Positions 20,598-29,047 of a stretch of DNA of 64,000 bases are shown one piece after another (position 1 is the stretch's first letter; each line of letters starts with the position of its first letter). The DNA comes from Teredinibacter turnerae (GTDB taxonomy: Bacteria; Pseudomonadota; Gammaproteobacteria; Pseudomonadales; Cellvibrionaceae). A model generated the notes under the pieces. It saw nothing but the letters and a program-made list of their open reading frames with translations. It searched no databases and was not told where the DNA came from. The position numbers and the translations under genes were made by a program. The stretch covers positions 2,542,001 through 2,606,000 of the forward strand of contig NZ_CP149817.1 of assembly GCF_037935975.1 (NCBI RefSeq). Reading direction: 5' to 3'.

Positions 20598-23500
20598 ATG
20601 CAAAAGGCAACAGAGAAAACAGATAACCGCGCAGTGCTGGCAAAAGCGCTAACAGAGCTGAAACGATTGCAGGCACGGGTTAAAGAGTTGGAGGCGGCTC
20701 AAACCCGTGAACCCGTTGCGATAATCGGCATGAGCTGTCGATTTCCCGGCGGAGTGACCACCCCTGAGCGGCTGTGGGAGTACTTGCGCGGCGGTAATAA
20801 TGCTGTGCAGGAGGTGCCGTCAGACCGTTGGGATCTGGATGCTTTTTACGACCCCATACCGGGTAAACCCGGCAAGATGTACACCCGTTGTGGTTATTTT
20901 ATTGATGAAATCGCAGGGTTTGACCGCGATTTTTTCAACGTCGGCCCCGCTGAAGCCAATGCCATGGACCCGCAGCACCGCTTGCTGTTGGAAACCTGTT
21001 GGGAGGCGCTGGAATACGCCGGGCTGTCGCCGACGGCGTTGCGCGGCAGTAACACCGGTATGTTCCTGGGCGCGATGAACAGCGACTACGCGCATTACAG
21101 TGTGCAGGATCTGAATGCCATTAGTATGTACACCGCCATTACCAACGGCAACGGCATCGCCGCTGGGCGCCTGGCGCACAACTTCGGCTTCCAAGGTCCG
21201 GCTATCGCTGTGGATACGCTCTGTTCGTCTTCGCTGGTCAGTGTTCATCTTGCTATGCGTAGCCTCCAGAATCAGGAATGCGACCTGGCGCTTGCGGGCG
21301 GCATCAACCTGCTGGTCACTCCAAGTATGTTCGTCGCCACCTGCGCCGCGAGCATGCTGTCAACAGATGGTCTGTGCAAAACGTTCGACGAATCCGCCGA
21401 TGGCTATGCCCGGGGCGAAGGGGTGGGCGTGATCGCCCTCAAGCGGCTTTCCGATGCGCAGCGCGACAACGACTCGATTCTCGCCGTATTGCGCGGCGGT
21501 GCGGTTAATCAGGACGGCCCCAGCAGTGCGTTGCCGGTACCCAATGGCAAGGCGCAGGAAAAGGTGATTCGCGCGGCGCTGGAAGATGCCGGGGTAAATC
21601 CCGCAGATATTGGTTACATCGAAGCCCATGGCACTGGAACGGCCCTCGGTGACCCACTTGAAATTGAGGCATTGAATCAGGTTTTTGGCGGCGACCGTAC
21701 CCCCGGGCAGCCGTTGTGGTTGGGCTCGATCAAGACCAACTATGGTCACACTGAGGGTGCCGCCGGAATCGCCGGGTTGCTCAAAGTGATTTTGGCGTTA
21801 AAGCACGGCGAGATTCCCCCCCACCTTAATTTCTCGTCGCCCAGCACGAAGGTCGCCTGGGATTCACTGCCGATTAAGGTGGTGACCGAGCCGACACCCT
21901 GGTCGAAAGATACATCGCGCATCGCCGGTGTCAGTGCATTTGGTATTGGCGGCACAAACGCCCATATCGTGGTGGAAGCTCCAGCCAGTATTGATCCCGA
22001 CTCAACCCAGCCTTGCGCATCTGCATTAACACTGTCGGCCAAGAGCCCGGAGGCGCTAAAGGCGATGGTTGACACCTATGCGGACTACCTCATCAGCGGC
22101 GCGGCGGACATCGCAAACGCCTGTTATACCAGCAACATTAGTCGGGCTTCGTTGGCCACACGCTTGAGCGTTTACGGGGAAAATCCCGACGAGCTGCTGG
22201 CTAAGTTGCAGGCAATACGCGCCGGAGATTTGCCCTTTGTTGCGCACGACAGTGCTGCGAGCAACAGTCGCCTGTCGTATCTGTTCAGTGGTCAGGGTTC
22301 TCAGTACCCCGGCATGGGCCGAACGCTATACGAGAATCAGCCCGTGTTTCGTTCGGCCATCGACCGTTGTGAAGAACTGTTGCGCGAGCAGCTCGAGGTC
22401 TCGCTCACAGCGCTTTTATGGGGTGAACACAGCGACAAATTACACCAGACGCAATACACCCAGCCGGCACTGTTTGCGCTGGAATATGCTCTTGCGGAAA
22501 TGTGGAGTGCCTGGGGTATCAAACCAACGCTCGTTATGGGTCATAGTGTCGGCGAATATGTGGCGGCGTGTTATGCCGGGCTCTTTTCGCTGGCAGACGG
22601 TTTGCGGTTAATTGTTGCGCGCGGACGTTTGATGGCCGAGCTATGCGCGCCTGGAGCCATGTCGGTGTGGTTCTGCGATGCCGCACAGGTGAAAGCCTTA
22701 GTGAAAGAATTGGGGCTTGAGCAGCAGTTGGCTATTGCGGCGTTTAATTCGCCAGAGAACACGGCGCTTTCCGGGGAACCCGACGCCATGGGAACCATCA
22801 TGGCGGTGGCCGAGGAGCGTGATATTGGCTGTCGTTCACTGGATGTTTCGCATGCCTTTCATTCCAAAATGCTGGAGCCAATGCTGGACGCGTTTCAAGC
22901 CGTTGCCGAGAGCGTGACTTACAAAAAACCGCGGCTGCGTATTATCTCCAACGTTACCGGTCAACCCGCTGGAGAGGAACTGGGCAATGCCCTCTACTGG
23001 GTGCGTCACACGCGCAGTGCGGTGAAGTTCGAAAAGGGATTGCGTGCGTTGCAGGCCAACAATGTTAACGTGTTTCTGGAAGTGGGGCCTGGAACCGGGC
23101 TGCTCTCCATCGGCAAATCCTGCCTCACAGAGGCATCACTTAATTGGCTTTCATCGTTGCAGAGTAAACAGCCCGATAAGGCGCAATACATTGAGACTGC
23201 CAGCCGAGCGTGGGAGCTTGGTCTACCGGTCGATTGGGCGGCCTTGCATCAGGGGCGTCGCTATCACAAAACAGTCTTGCCTTTTTATCCCTTCCAACGA
23301 CATCACCACTGGCTTGAAAACGCCGTGCTCCATTCAACACCTGCGGTGCTAGCAAAGGCTGCGCAAGGTGAGTCACTAAATACACATTCGTCAGAAACCA
23401 AAGCCAGCACAACAACAGAGCTGCCAGCGGGCCAGCCATTATCGGATGTCGTGGTTTCTATTGTTTCTGCGGTACGCGGTATTCCACCGCAACAAATTAA

Positions 23501-23675
23501 ACCAGAGCATCATTTTCAAATGGATTTGGGGTACGACTCCATGATGATTATGGAGTTGAAATCCAAGCTGGAAGTCGCGCTAAACAGCGAAGAAAAAATT
23601 CCTATAAAGGAAATCATGATGGTTACCACGGTAGACAAGCTGATTGAATTTGCACAAGCCCGAGTGGCGACATAA
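20598..23675 (+). CDS. Type I modular PKS, last module: KS-AT-ACP
   Basis: Terminal module of 1025 residues with no reductive domains, so its product keeps the beta-keto group. The helical N-terminus (about 8-35) leads to a KS with Cys209 in DTLCSSS (Leu where the others have Ala), EAHGTGT, and NYGH in place of NIGH. The AT has Ser650 in GHSVGEYVAA and HAFH (malonyl). After the AT (YPFQRHHHWL near 905-915) a Ser/Thr-rich linker of about 50 residues leads directly to an ACP with Ser981 in GYDSM. This ACP differs from the GMDSL/GLDSL of the others, as expected of a carrier read by a discrete enzyme. There is no thioesterase and no acidic docking tail, which marks the end of the line. Release is therefore probably by the KAS III/glyceryl-ACP genes downstream, which need a beta-ketoacyl thioester. 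An AGGA ribosome site lies at 20581-20584. Confidence 0.96.
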   Translation: MQKATEKTDNRAVLAKALTELKRLQARVKELEAAQTREPVAIIGMSCRFPGGVTTPERLWEYLRGGNNAVQEVPSDRWDLDAFYDPIPGKPGKMYTRCGYFIDEIAGFDRDFFNVGPAEANAMDPQHRLLLETCWEALEYAGLSPTALRGSNTGMFLGAMNSDYAHYSVQDLNAISMYTAITNGNGIAAGRLAHNFGFQGPAIAVDTLCSSSLVSVHLAMRSLQNQECDLALAGGINLLVTPSMFVATCAASMLSTDGLCKTFDESADGYARGEGVGVIALKRLSDAQRDNDSILAVLRGGAVNQDGPSSALPVPNGKAQEKVIRAALEDAGVNPADIGYIEAHGTGTALGDPLEIEALNQVFGGDRTPGQPLWLGSIKTNYGHTEGAAGIAGLLKVILALKHGEIPPHLNFSSPSTKVAWDSLPIKVVTEPTPWSKDTSRIAGVSAFGIGGTNAHIVVEAPASIDPDSTQPCASALTLSAKSPEALKAMVDTYADYLISGAADIANACYTSNISRASLATRLSVYGENPDELLAKLQAIRAGDLPFVAHDSAASNSRLSYLFSGQGSQYPGMGRTLYENQPVFRSAIDRCEELLREQLEVSLTALLWGEHSDKLHQTQYTQPALFALEYALAEMWSAWGIKPTLVMGHSVGEYVAACYAGLFSLADGLRLIVARGRLMAELCAPGAMSVWFCDAAQVKALVKELGLEQQLAIAAFNSPENTALSGEPDAMGTIMAVAEERDIGCRSLDVSHAFHSKMLEPMLDAFQAVAESVTYKKPRLRIISNVTGQPAGEELGNALYWVRHTRSAVKFEKGLRALQANNVNVFLEVGPGTGLLSIGKSCLTEASLNWLSSLQSKQPDKAQYIETASRAWELGLPVDWAALHQGRRYHKTVLPFYPFQRHHHWLENAVLHSTPAVLAKAAQGESLNTHSSETKASTTTELPAGQPLSDVVVSIVSAVRGIPPQQIKPEHHFQMDLGYDSMMIMELKSKLEVALNSEEKIPIKEIMMVTTVDKLIEFAQARVAT

Positions 23676-23693
23676 TCGCCCGGGGTTTTTGAG

Positions 23694-23717
23694 GGCCTTT
23701 GTTGAAAGGCCATTTTT
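23694..23717 (+). terminator. Terminator- or attenuator-like hairpin
   Basis: A 7-bp perfect stem (GGCCTTT / AAAGGCC) with a 4-nt loop is followed by ATTTTT. It lies between the last PKS gene and the KAS III gene. It could end PKS transcription or lower expression of the downstream tetronate genes by partial readthrough. No strong promoter is obvious in the 30 bp left before the next gene. Confidence 0.55.
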
Positions 23718-23747
23718 GGAAAAGGATTATTTTTAGCGGATTGTTAT

Positions 23748-24764
23748 ATGAAAAACGTGAAATTGGTGAGCGTAGGAACTTTTTTGCCTGGACAGCCTAT
23801 CGGCAACGACAAAATTCAGGAGCGCTTTTCGGTAAACGCCGAATGGATCGAATTGGCCATTGGCAATCGCAGCCGACACTTGGTTATGGATCTGGATACA
23901 GGGGAGATCAATTATACCCTGGCGGATATCTGCAATATGGCGGCCTTTAATGCTATTAATAAGGCCGGGGTGGACGTGGACGATATTGATTTCATCGTTA
24001 TGGGTACGGCAACTCCGGACAGCCTCATGCCAGCCACCGTTAACATGGTCGCTGAAAAACTGGGTATCAATAACGTCGCCACTTATCAGGTGCAATCGGG
24101 TTGCGCTGGCGCCATGCAAGCCATTGATATGGCGACCAAATTTCTGCGTTTAGGCGAGTACAGCACCGGGTTGGTTATTGGTGGTGATGTGTGCGCGAAG
24201 TATATCGATACTGAGCGGGATTTCAGTCAGCTGAATTCATCTGAGTTGATCAACTACGCATTATTTGGCGATGGGGCCGGGGCGGCCGTACTGAGCAATG
24301 ACGAGCAAGTGAGCGGTGCCAATATTGTGGCAACACTGAATCGCTGCGAAGGACTCTATCGTCAGCCGGGCCAGGAACTTAACTGGCTGGGATCGCGTCT
24401 GCGTGATGTCGAAAATGTGCAGCCATTGAAAGAAGACTACAAAGCGATTGAAGAACAAGTGCCGGTTATGGCGAAAGAAGTCATGATGGAAATTATTACC
24501 AACGCCGGTTGGAATATGGAACATGTAAACCATTTTATGACGCCGCAGTTGGCAGGCCATATGACTGACAAAATTATTCAGTTGATGGAAGTGGATCCAG
24601 CGAAAGCAGTGAATTGTGTAGCGGATACAGGGAATAACGGCAACGCCTTGCCTTTCCTGCAACTGGAAATGCTGATGGATAGAATCACCGACGGTGAAAA
24701 GGCGATTGGCGTGGCCATTGAGTCTTCCAAGTGGATCAAGGGCGGTATCGCCCTGCAGGCTTGA
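23748..24764 (+). CDS. KAS III (FabH-like) ketosynthase of the tetronate pathway
   Basis: Ketosynthase III of 338 residues. In tetronate pathways (Agg1, AbyA1, RkD type) such an enzyme joins the ACP-bound beta-ketoacyl chain to glyceryl-ACP, forming the C-C and C-O bonds of the tetronate ring. The fold signature is clear: MKNVKLVSVGTFLPG at the N-terminus, Cys119 in QSGCAGAMQ, GDGAGAAVL in the middle, and a C-terminal GNNGNALP supplying the Asn. The FabH PHQAN motif that carries the catalytic His is not conserved; the aligned stretch reads TPQLAG (NHFMTPQLAGHM). The enzyme therefore need not catalyse an ordinary decarboxylative Claisen condensation. It is followed on the same strand by the FkbH-like, ACP and acyltransferase genes, the classic tetronate order. 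Assignment rests mainly on that context plus the fold. Confidence 0.88.
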   Translation: MKNVKLVSVGTFLPGQPIGNDKIQERFSVNAEWIELAIGNRSRHLVMDLDTGEINYTLADICNMAAFNAINKAGVDVDDIDFIVMGTATPDSLMPATVNMVAEKLGINNVATYQVQSGCAGAMQAIDMATKFLRLGEYSTGLVIGGDVCAKYIDTERDFSQLNSSELINYALFGDGAGAAVLSNDEQVSGANIVATLNRCEGLYRQPGQELNWLGSRLRDVENVQPLKEDYKAIEEQVPVMAKEVMMEIITNAGWNMEHVNHFMTPQLAGHMTDKIIQLMEVDPAKAVNCVADTGNNGNALPFLQLEMLMDRITDGEKAIGVAIESSKWIKGGIALQA

Positions 24765-24814
24765 GCCTGGGTTATTCACTCGCCTGAGTATCTTTTGCCA
24801 ATGAGACATAGCTG

Positions 24815-26731
24815 ATGGAAAACCTGCAACGCCTGCGTGAAATACGTAGCCTTAAAAAAAATCTGACTGATCCAGCAAATGCCGAGGCAATTGTTAAACA
24901 CCTGCGCGAAATCGATGAAGTGGCAAGCATGGCCAAAGCAGGGTTTTCCTTGCAATCGGTTAGCCTGGATCAGTGGAATGCCAACGGACGAAATTTTGTA
25001 AAGCCTATCCGTATTGGCATCGTCAGCAATTTTATGTGCGGTGAAATCGAAAATTATATGCGCTTTAATCTTATGCGTGAGTGTATCTGCCCGGAGTTTT
25101 ATCTGGGTGATTTCGATCAATATATATTTGAGCTGATGAACGAAAACAGTGAATTGCAGCAGTTTAATCCAGCACTCACTGTTTGCCTGTTGGATGAGCA
25201 TGTCGTAACTGACCGGTTGAGTGACGAATGGTTTCTCGACGAAATGGAGGAGAAGCTTACCGAGGTTGGCACCTCCCTGTACGAGTTGTTTTCGCGCTAT
25301 GCGTCCCGTAGTTCTAGCGTATTGGTGTTAAACACGATTCCTTTAGCCGCACTGACTTACCAGGGCATTATCGACTATCGCTCCAAAGCACGGCTCAGCC
25401 GTGCCTGGCGTGAATTTAACAACCAATTACTGAATCTTTCTGCGGCACATAAAAATATTGTCGTTCTCGATACCGAGCTTTTTCAACAAAACAGCAGCGT
25501 AAAATTGCGCGATGTGCGTATGGCATCTTACGCAAAAATGTATATGGATGAGACCTTGCTGGCAGAAATCGCCGCTGAGATTCGCAAGGTGGTTCAATCT
25601 GTTGTCGGGAAGACCAAAAAATGCCTCGTGCTCGATTGCGATAACACGCTGTGGGGCGGGGTGATTGGTGATGATGGCCTGGAAGGAATTGTACTGGGCG
25701 ACTCGCCCGAAGGTGAGGCATACGTCGCTTTTCACCGGTCGATTAAGCGCCTGGCGAAGCAGGGCGTGATCCTGGCAATTAACAGCAAGAACGACAAGGT
25801 CAATACTGACAAAGTCTTTGACAGCCATCCAGATTCTGTTTTACGGCAGGACGATTTTGTTACGCAAAGTGTTAACTGGGACCCAAAGCACGAAAACCTC
25901 AAAACCATTGCTGCACAAATCAACATCGGTACCGATCACCTGGTATTTGTCGATGACAGTGAATTCGAGTGCAATCTGGTGAAGGGTATGCTGCCCGAAG
26001 TGCATGTGATCAATCTGGCCGGCGAAGCATCGGAATTTGTCGAAGCTGTGCTGGCCGGAGGCTGGTTCAACACTCTGGAACTCACCAGCGAAGATTTTCA
26101 GCGGGCCAGCCAATACAAATCACAAGTTGCGCGAGAGGATTTTCGCGCGACCTATGATTCCTACGAAGATTATCTGCGGGAGCTGGAAATTTCCGTTGAG
26201 TTGTTTGTGCCGGATGAGATCGCGCTGCCTCGTATTGCTCAGCTTACTCAGCGCACCAATCAATTTAATCTGACCACTTGGCGTCTCTCCGAACCCGAGG
26301 TGCAAGCCATGATGGCCGATCACAATTGGTTGGTGTTGGGGATTCGCGCGGCAGATCGCTTTGGCGACAACGGGATTGTCGGCGCGATGTTTATTCAACG
26401 CAGTCAACAATCAGACGGCAGCCTGGCCTTTATCGTAAAAAATGTGCTGTTGAGTTGCCGCGTATTTTCCCGTGGTATAGAAACAAGCGCGCTACGTGAA
26501 GTTTTGCTGCTGGCAAGGGAAGAGGGCGCCAGTAAAGTCTATGGGGAATACATTCCCTCAGCAAAAAACGGCAAGTTCGAACATTTTTTTGAGACTCATG
26601 GGTTTGAGGCCGTCGACAAAAATTCCAATGATACGACCACCTATGTTCATCCATTGCGGGACCTGCCGGTAGCAGTAAGTTGGATCGCCATAAAATCACA
26701 CACTACGGAGACAGAAAATGTCTATGCATGA
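24815..26731 (+). CDS. FkbH-like glyceryl-ACP synthase
   Basis: HAD-superfamily protein of 638 residues. The FkbH family takes 1,3-bisphosphoglycerate, dephosphorylates it and loads the glyceryl unit onto a dedicated ACP. The HAD core starts near 268 with LVLDCDNTLWGG (nucleophile Asp274, Asp276), continues with NSKND and ends with LVFVDDSEFE near 380. An N-terminal region of about 260 residues (IRIGIVSNF and on) precedes it, and a C-terminal GNAT-like acyltransferase region (about 470-625) contains RFGDNGIVGAMF. Length and three-part layout are normal for FkbH homologues. The end of the gene overlaps the start of the ACP gene by 14 bp, so the two are likely co-translated. This gene is the strongest marker for a C3 glycerol-derived unit in the product. 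Confidence 0.93.
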   Translation: MENLQRLREIRSLKKNLTDPANAEAIVKHLREIDEVASMAKAGFSLQSVSLDQWNANGRNFVKPIRIGIVSNFMCGEIENYMRFNLMRECICPEFYLGDFDQYIFELMNENSELQQFNPALTVCLLDEHVVTDRLSDEWFLDEMEEKLTEVGTSLYELFSRYASRSSSVLVLNTIPLAALTYQGIIDYRSKARLSRAWREFNNQLLNLSAAHKNIVVLDTELFQQNSSVKLRDVRMASYAKMYMDETLLAEIAAEIRKVVQSVVGKTKKCLVLDCDNTLWGGVIGDDGLEGIVLGDSPEGEAYVAFHRSIKRLAKQGVILAINSKNDKVNTDKVFDSHPDSVLRQDDFVTQSVNWDPKHENLKTIAAQINIGTDHLVFVDDSEFECNLVKGMLPEVHVINLAGEASEFVEAVLAGGWFNTLELTSEDFQRASQYKSQVAREDFRATYDSYEDYLRELEISVELFVPDEIALPRIAQLTQRTNQFNLTTWRLSEPEVQAMMADHNWLVLGIRAADRFGDNGIVGAMFIQRSQQSDGSLAFIVKNVLLSCRVFSRGIETSALREVLLLAREEGASKVYGEYIPSAKNGKFEHFFETHGFEAVDKNSNDTTTYVHPLRDLPVAVSWIAIKSHTTETENVYA

Positions 26732-26948
26732 CCAGTTGGCGGCTCTGATAGAGTCTTTATTGGATATCGATGTGGAGGAGTTGACTGCCGATTCCCATTT
26801 TAAGGATCTACCGGGTTGGGACTCTGTCAATGCCATGCGCCTGATTGCGCACATAGAGACGGAATTTGCTATCAAGCTGCCAATCAAGGAATACCTTAAA
26901 GCCGAAACTCTGGCGGATGTTCAAACACTGATCGCAAGAGCGGCGTAA
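26718..26948 (+). CDS. Stand-alone acyl carrier protein (glyceryl carrier)
   Basis: 76-residue acyl carrier protein with the 4'-phosphopantetheine serine in GWDSVNAMRL. It is presumably the carrier of the glyceryl unit made by the FkbH-like enzyme it overlaps (Agg3 role). The start at ATG 26718 is supported by GGAGA at 26707-26711; a second ATG at 26724 is also in frame. The sequence is acidic and helical throughout, of the usual ACP length. Confidence 0.93.
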   Translation: MSMHDQLAALIESLLDIDVEELTADSHFKDLPGWDSVNAMRLIAHIETEFAIKLPIKEYLKAETLADVQTLIARAA

Positions 26949-26952
26949 TGAT

Positions 26953-27711
26953 ATGAGTCGTGTTGCTGCTTTCCCTCGTCATCGACGACACACTTACTAT
27001 TTTTTAGAAAAGGCGCGTGAAAATGCCCCGGTATTACTTGATACCGACGTTGATATGGCTGCAATTCGCGAGCAGCGGGAACACGCCAAAAGGGATGGAC
27101 TAAATACCAGTTATATAAGTTACATAATTAAAGTGATTTCTGCGGTGTTGGTTAAATATCCACAGGCGAACGCCTCGGTTAAACCTTCATTTATTCCCAC
27201 AATCATGCAGTACGATCGCGTGGTGGCCAAATTTACGTTGGACAAAAGTTACGGTAACCAGGCAATGGTACTTTCGGCTTTGGTCAATGATAGCGATAAA
27301 AAATCTATCGCCGAGATTCAACAGGATATTGATCACTACAAAAGCGCAGATTATGAAGAATCTGAAGCGTTCGCAACTGTACGCAAACTCAACGGTTTTC
27401 CCTTTTGGTTAGGGCGCCGTTTGTATGGGTTTGTATTAAATAAACTGGCCAAGCGTCAGCAAATACAGGGCTCGTTTACTGTAACCTCGCTGGGGCACAG
27501 TCGCGTTAATGGGTTCTTTCCCATTAGTTCTACCACGCTGGCGTTTGGCGTAGGGGCAATCAATGATTCCGCAGTGGTTGTAAACGGGGAAGTCGTTATT
27601 CGTCCGATGCTGCGTTTAAGTATGGTATTCGATCATCGCGTAATAGATGGTGCGATGGCTGCGGCTATTCTTAGCGATGTTAGCGCGGGTATCGAGCACT
27701 ACGGAAAGTAG
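26953..27711 (+). CDS. 2-oxoacid dehydrogenase-type acyltransferase (Agg4-like)
   Basis: 252-residue protein with the catalytic domain of dihydrolipoamide acyltransferases (chloramphenicol acetyltransferase fold) and no lipoyl or E1/E3-binding domain. The catalytic motif HRVIDG is intact (His228, Asp232), preceded by a family-like GSFTVTSLG. In agglomerin and spirotetronate pathways a free-standing protein of this kind (Agg4) acetylates the primary hydroxyl of the tetronate so that acetate can leave. It lies 4 bp after the ACP gene, so it is operonic with it. The alternative, a housekeeping dehydrogenase subunit, is unlikely given its short form and position. Confidence 0.88.
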   Translation: MSRVAAFPRHRRHTYYFLEKARENAPVLLDTDVDMAAIREQREHAKRDGLNTSYISYIIKVISAVLVKYPQANASVKPSFIPTIMQYDRVVAKFTLDKSYGNQAMVLSALVNDSDKKSIAEIQQDIDHYKSADYEESEAFATVRKLNGFPFWLGRRLYGFVLNKLAKRQQIQGSFTVTSLGHSRVNGFFPISSTTLAFGVGAINDSAVVVNGEVVIRPMLRLSMVFDHRVIDGAMAAAILSDVSAGIEHYGK

Positions 27712-27815
27712 TCTGTCGCAGTTGGTGGGCGATTAAAAAACACGTCGGAAGGCTTTAGCAACCGCGCGATAAGCGACCGGCCTCGATTATAAATGTGCTT
27801 TTGAGGAAGACAAGA

Positions 27816-29024
27816 ATGAATGAAGTGATGGAAAAATCTGTTTGTATCGCCGGTGCAGGCCCTGGCGGAGCGCTGTTGGGGTTGCTGCTTGCCCGTGCGG
27901 GTATTGATGTTGTTGTGCTGGAAAAATCCAAAGATTTTGAGCGGGAATTTCGCGGCGAGTCCCTGTCGCCCGATGCGCGTAAATTATTGGAAGAGATTGG
28001 GCTTAAGGATTACATGGAAGAGCACGGCTATTTGGAATCCCGCTACCTGGGGCTGTACGAGAACAACGAACGCCTGATGCGCATGGACCTTGGCGAGGTG
28101 GACAAGGATAATCACGCAATTATCGAGTTTCCCCAACCGGTGTTATTGAGCGCACTCATTAACGAGGCAAAGAAATTCCCCAACTATGACATTCGAATGG
28201 GAGTCTCCGCCAAAGAGTTAATAAAAGAGGATGGCAAAATTGTTGGTGTCGAAGTGGGTAACACCGAACAGAGCTATACCATTCGCACAAAGCTAGTTGT
28301 TGCCGCAGACGGGCGCTATTCCCGTTTACGTAAAATGTCGGGGCTTAGCGCGAACATCGAGCCGGTATCCCGCGATGTATCCTGGTTTATGATACCCCGT
28401 CCGGCGAACTGGGACCCGGAAATAAAGGTGAAGCTCAAAGGGGATCGTCACATGATTCTGCTTCCTACCTATCCCGATAAGATTCGTGCAGGCATCAATA
28501 TTCCAAAAGGCAAGTACAAGGAATTTCGTAACCAGGGAATTGAGAACCTCTATAATTTTGTTGAAGAACTCGAACCAGCGCTGGGCAGTGTGGTGCGAGA
28601 ATCCGTGAAGGACTGGAGCGAACTGGCACTACTGGATATTTTCACCGCTGAAGTTCCCAAGTGGTCACTTGACGGTTTTGTGCTGATGGGAGACTCCGCC
28701 CATACCATTACACCGATTATGGGGCAGGGTATAAAGCACGCCCTATTTGATGCGCGCAAACTCAGTGGTGTGGTTATTGAATGTCTGAAGAATAACCCCG
28801 ACACGGTAATCGATCACCATCACTTCCTGGAGTATCAGACCGAACGCAAAAAATCGGTTACCGAAACGCTGCGTTTTCAAAAACGCCAGGAGCGCATGTT
28901 TTTGCTGAGTGGACGTGCGAAAGCGCTTGGGCGCCGCACTTTTTACCGCATCCTCAATTCTCTCTCATTTGCCAAACAGCGGATAATGAAAAAAATCTAC
29001 TATGGCGGTATTGAAGCGATCTAG
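27816..29024 (+). CDS. FAD-dependent oxidoreductase (class A monooxygenase-like)
   Basis: 402-residue flavoprotein of the p-hydroxybenzoate hydroxylase / geranylgeranyl reductase fold. An N-terminal dinucleotide motif GAGPGG (from Gly13) is followed by an Arg-containing segment (FRGESLSPDA). The second FAD motif GDSAHTITPIMGQG is at about 292-305, where the expected family Pro is present. I chose ATG 27816 because GAGGAAG at 27803-27809 is well spaced; the frame is open from GTG 27795. Its position between the acyltransferase and hydrolase genes ties it to tetronate tailoring. It could hydroxylate or epoxidise the polyene. Flavoproteins of this general fold also act as [4+2] cyclases in some spirotetronate pathways (PyrE3 type), but the sequence alone does not decide. 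There is no transmembrane segment. Confidence 0.82.
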   Translation: MNEVMEKSVCIAGAGPGGALLGLLLARAGIDVVVLEKSKDFEREFRGESLSPDARKLLEEIGLKDYMEEHGYLESRYLGLYENNERLMRMDLGEVDKDNHAIIEFPQPVLLSALINEAKKFPNYDIRMGVSAKELIKEDGKIVGVEVGNTEQSYTIRTKLVVAADGRYSRLRKMSGLSANIEPVSRDVSWFMIPRPANWDPEIKVKLKGDRHMILLPTYPDKIRAGINIPKGKYKEFRNQGIENLYNFVEELEPALGSVVRESVKDWSELALLDIFTAEVPKWSLDGFVLMGDSAHTITPIMGQGIKHALFDARKLSGVVIECLKNNPDTVIDHHHFLEYQTERKKSVTETLRFQKRQERMFLLSGRAKALGRRTFYRILNSLSFAKQRIMKKIYYGGIEAI

Positions 29025-29047
29025 TGTGTTTTAAGTGAGGCGTTATT

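Noticed and set aside
24815-26731. FkbH-like gene as part of a methoxymalonyl-ACP extender pathway
   Set aside because: The methoxymalonyl partners (FkbG, FkbI, FkbK types) are absent, all ATs look malonyl-specific, and the KAS III/acyltransferase/hydrolase genes fit tetronate formation.
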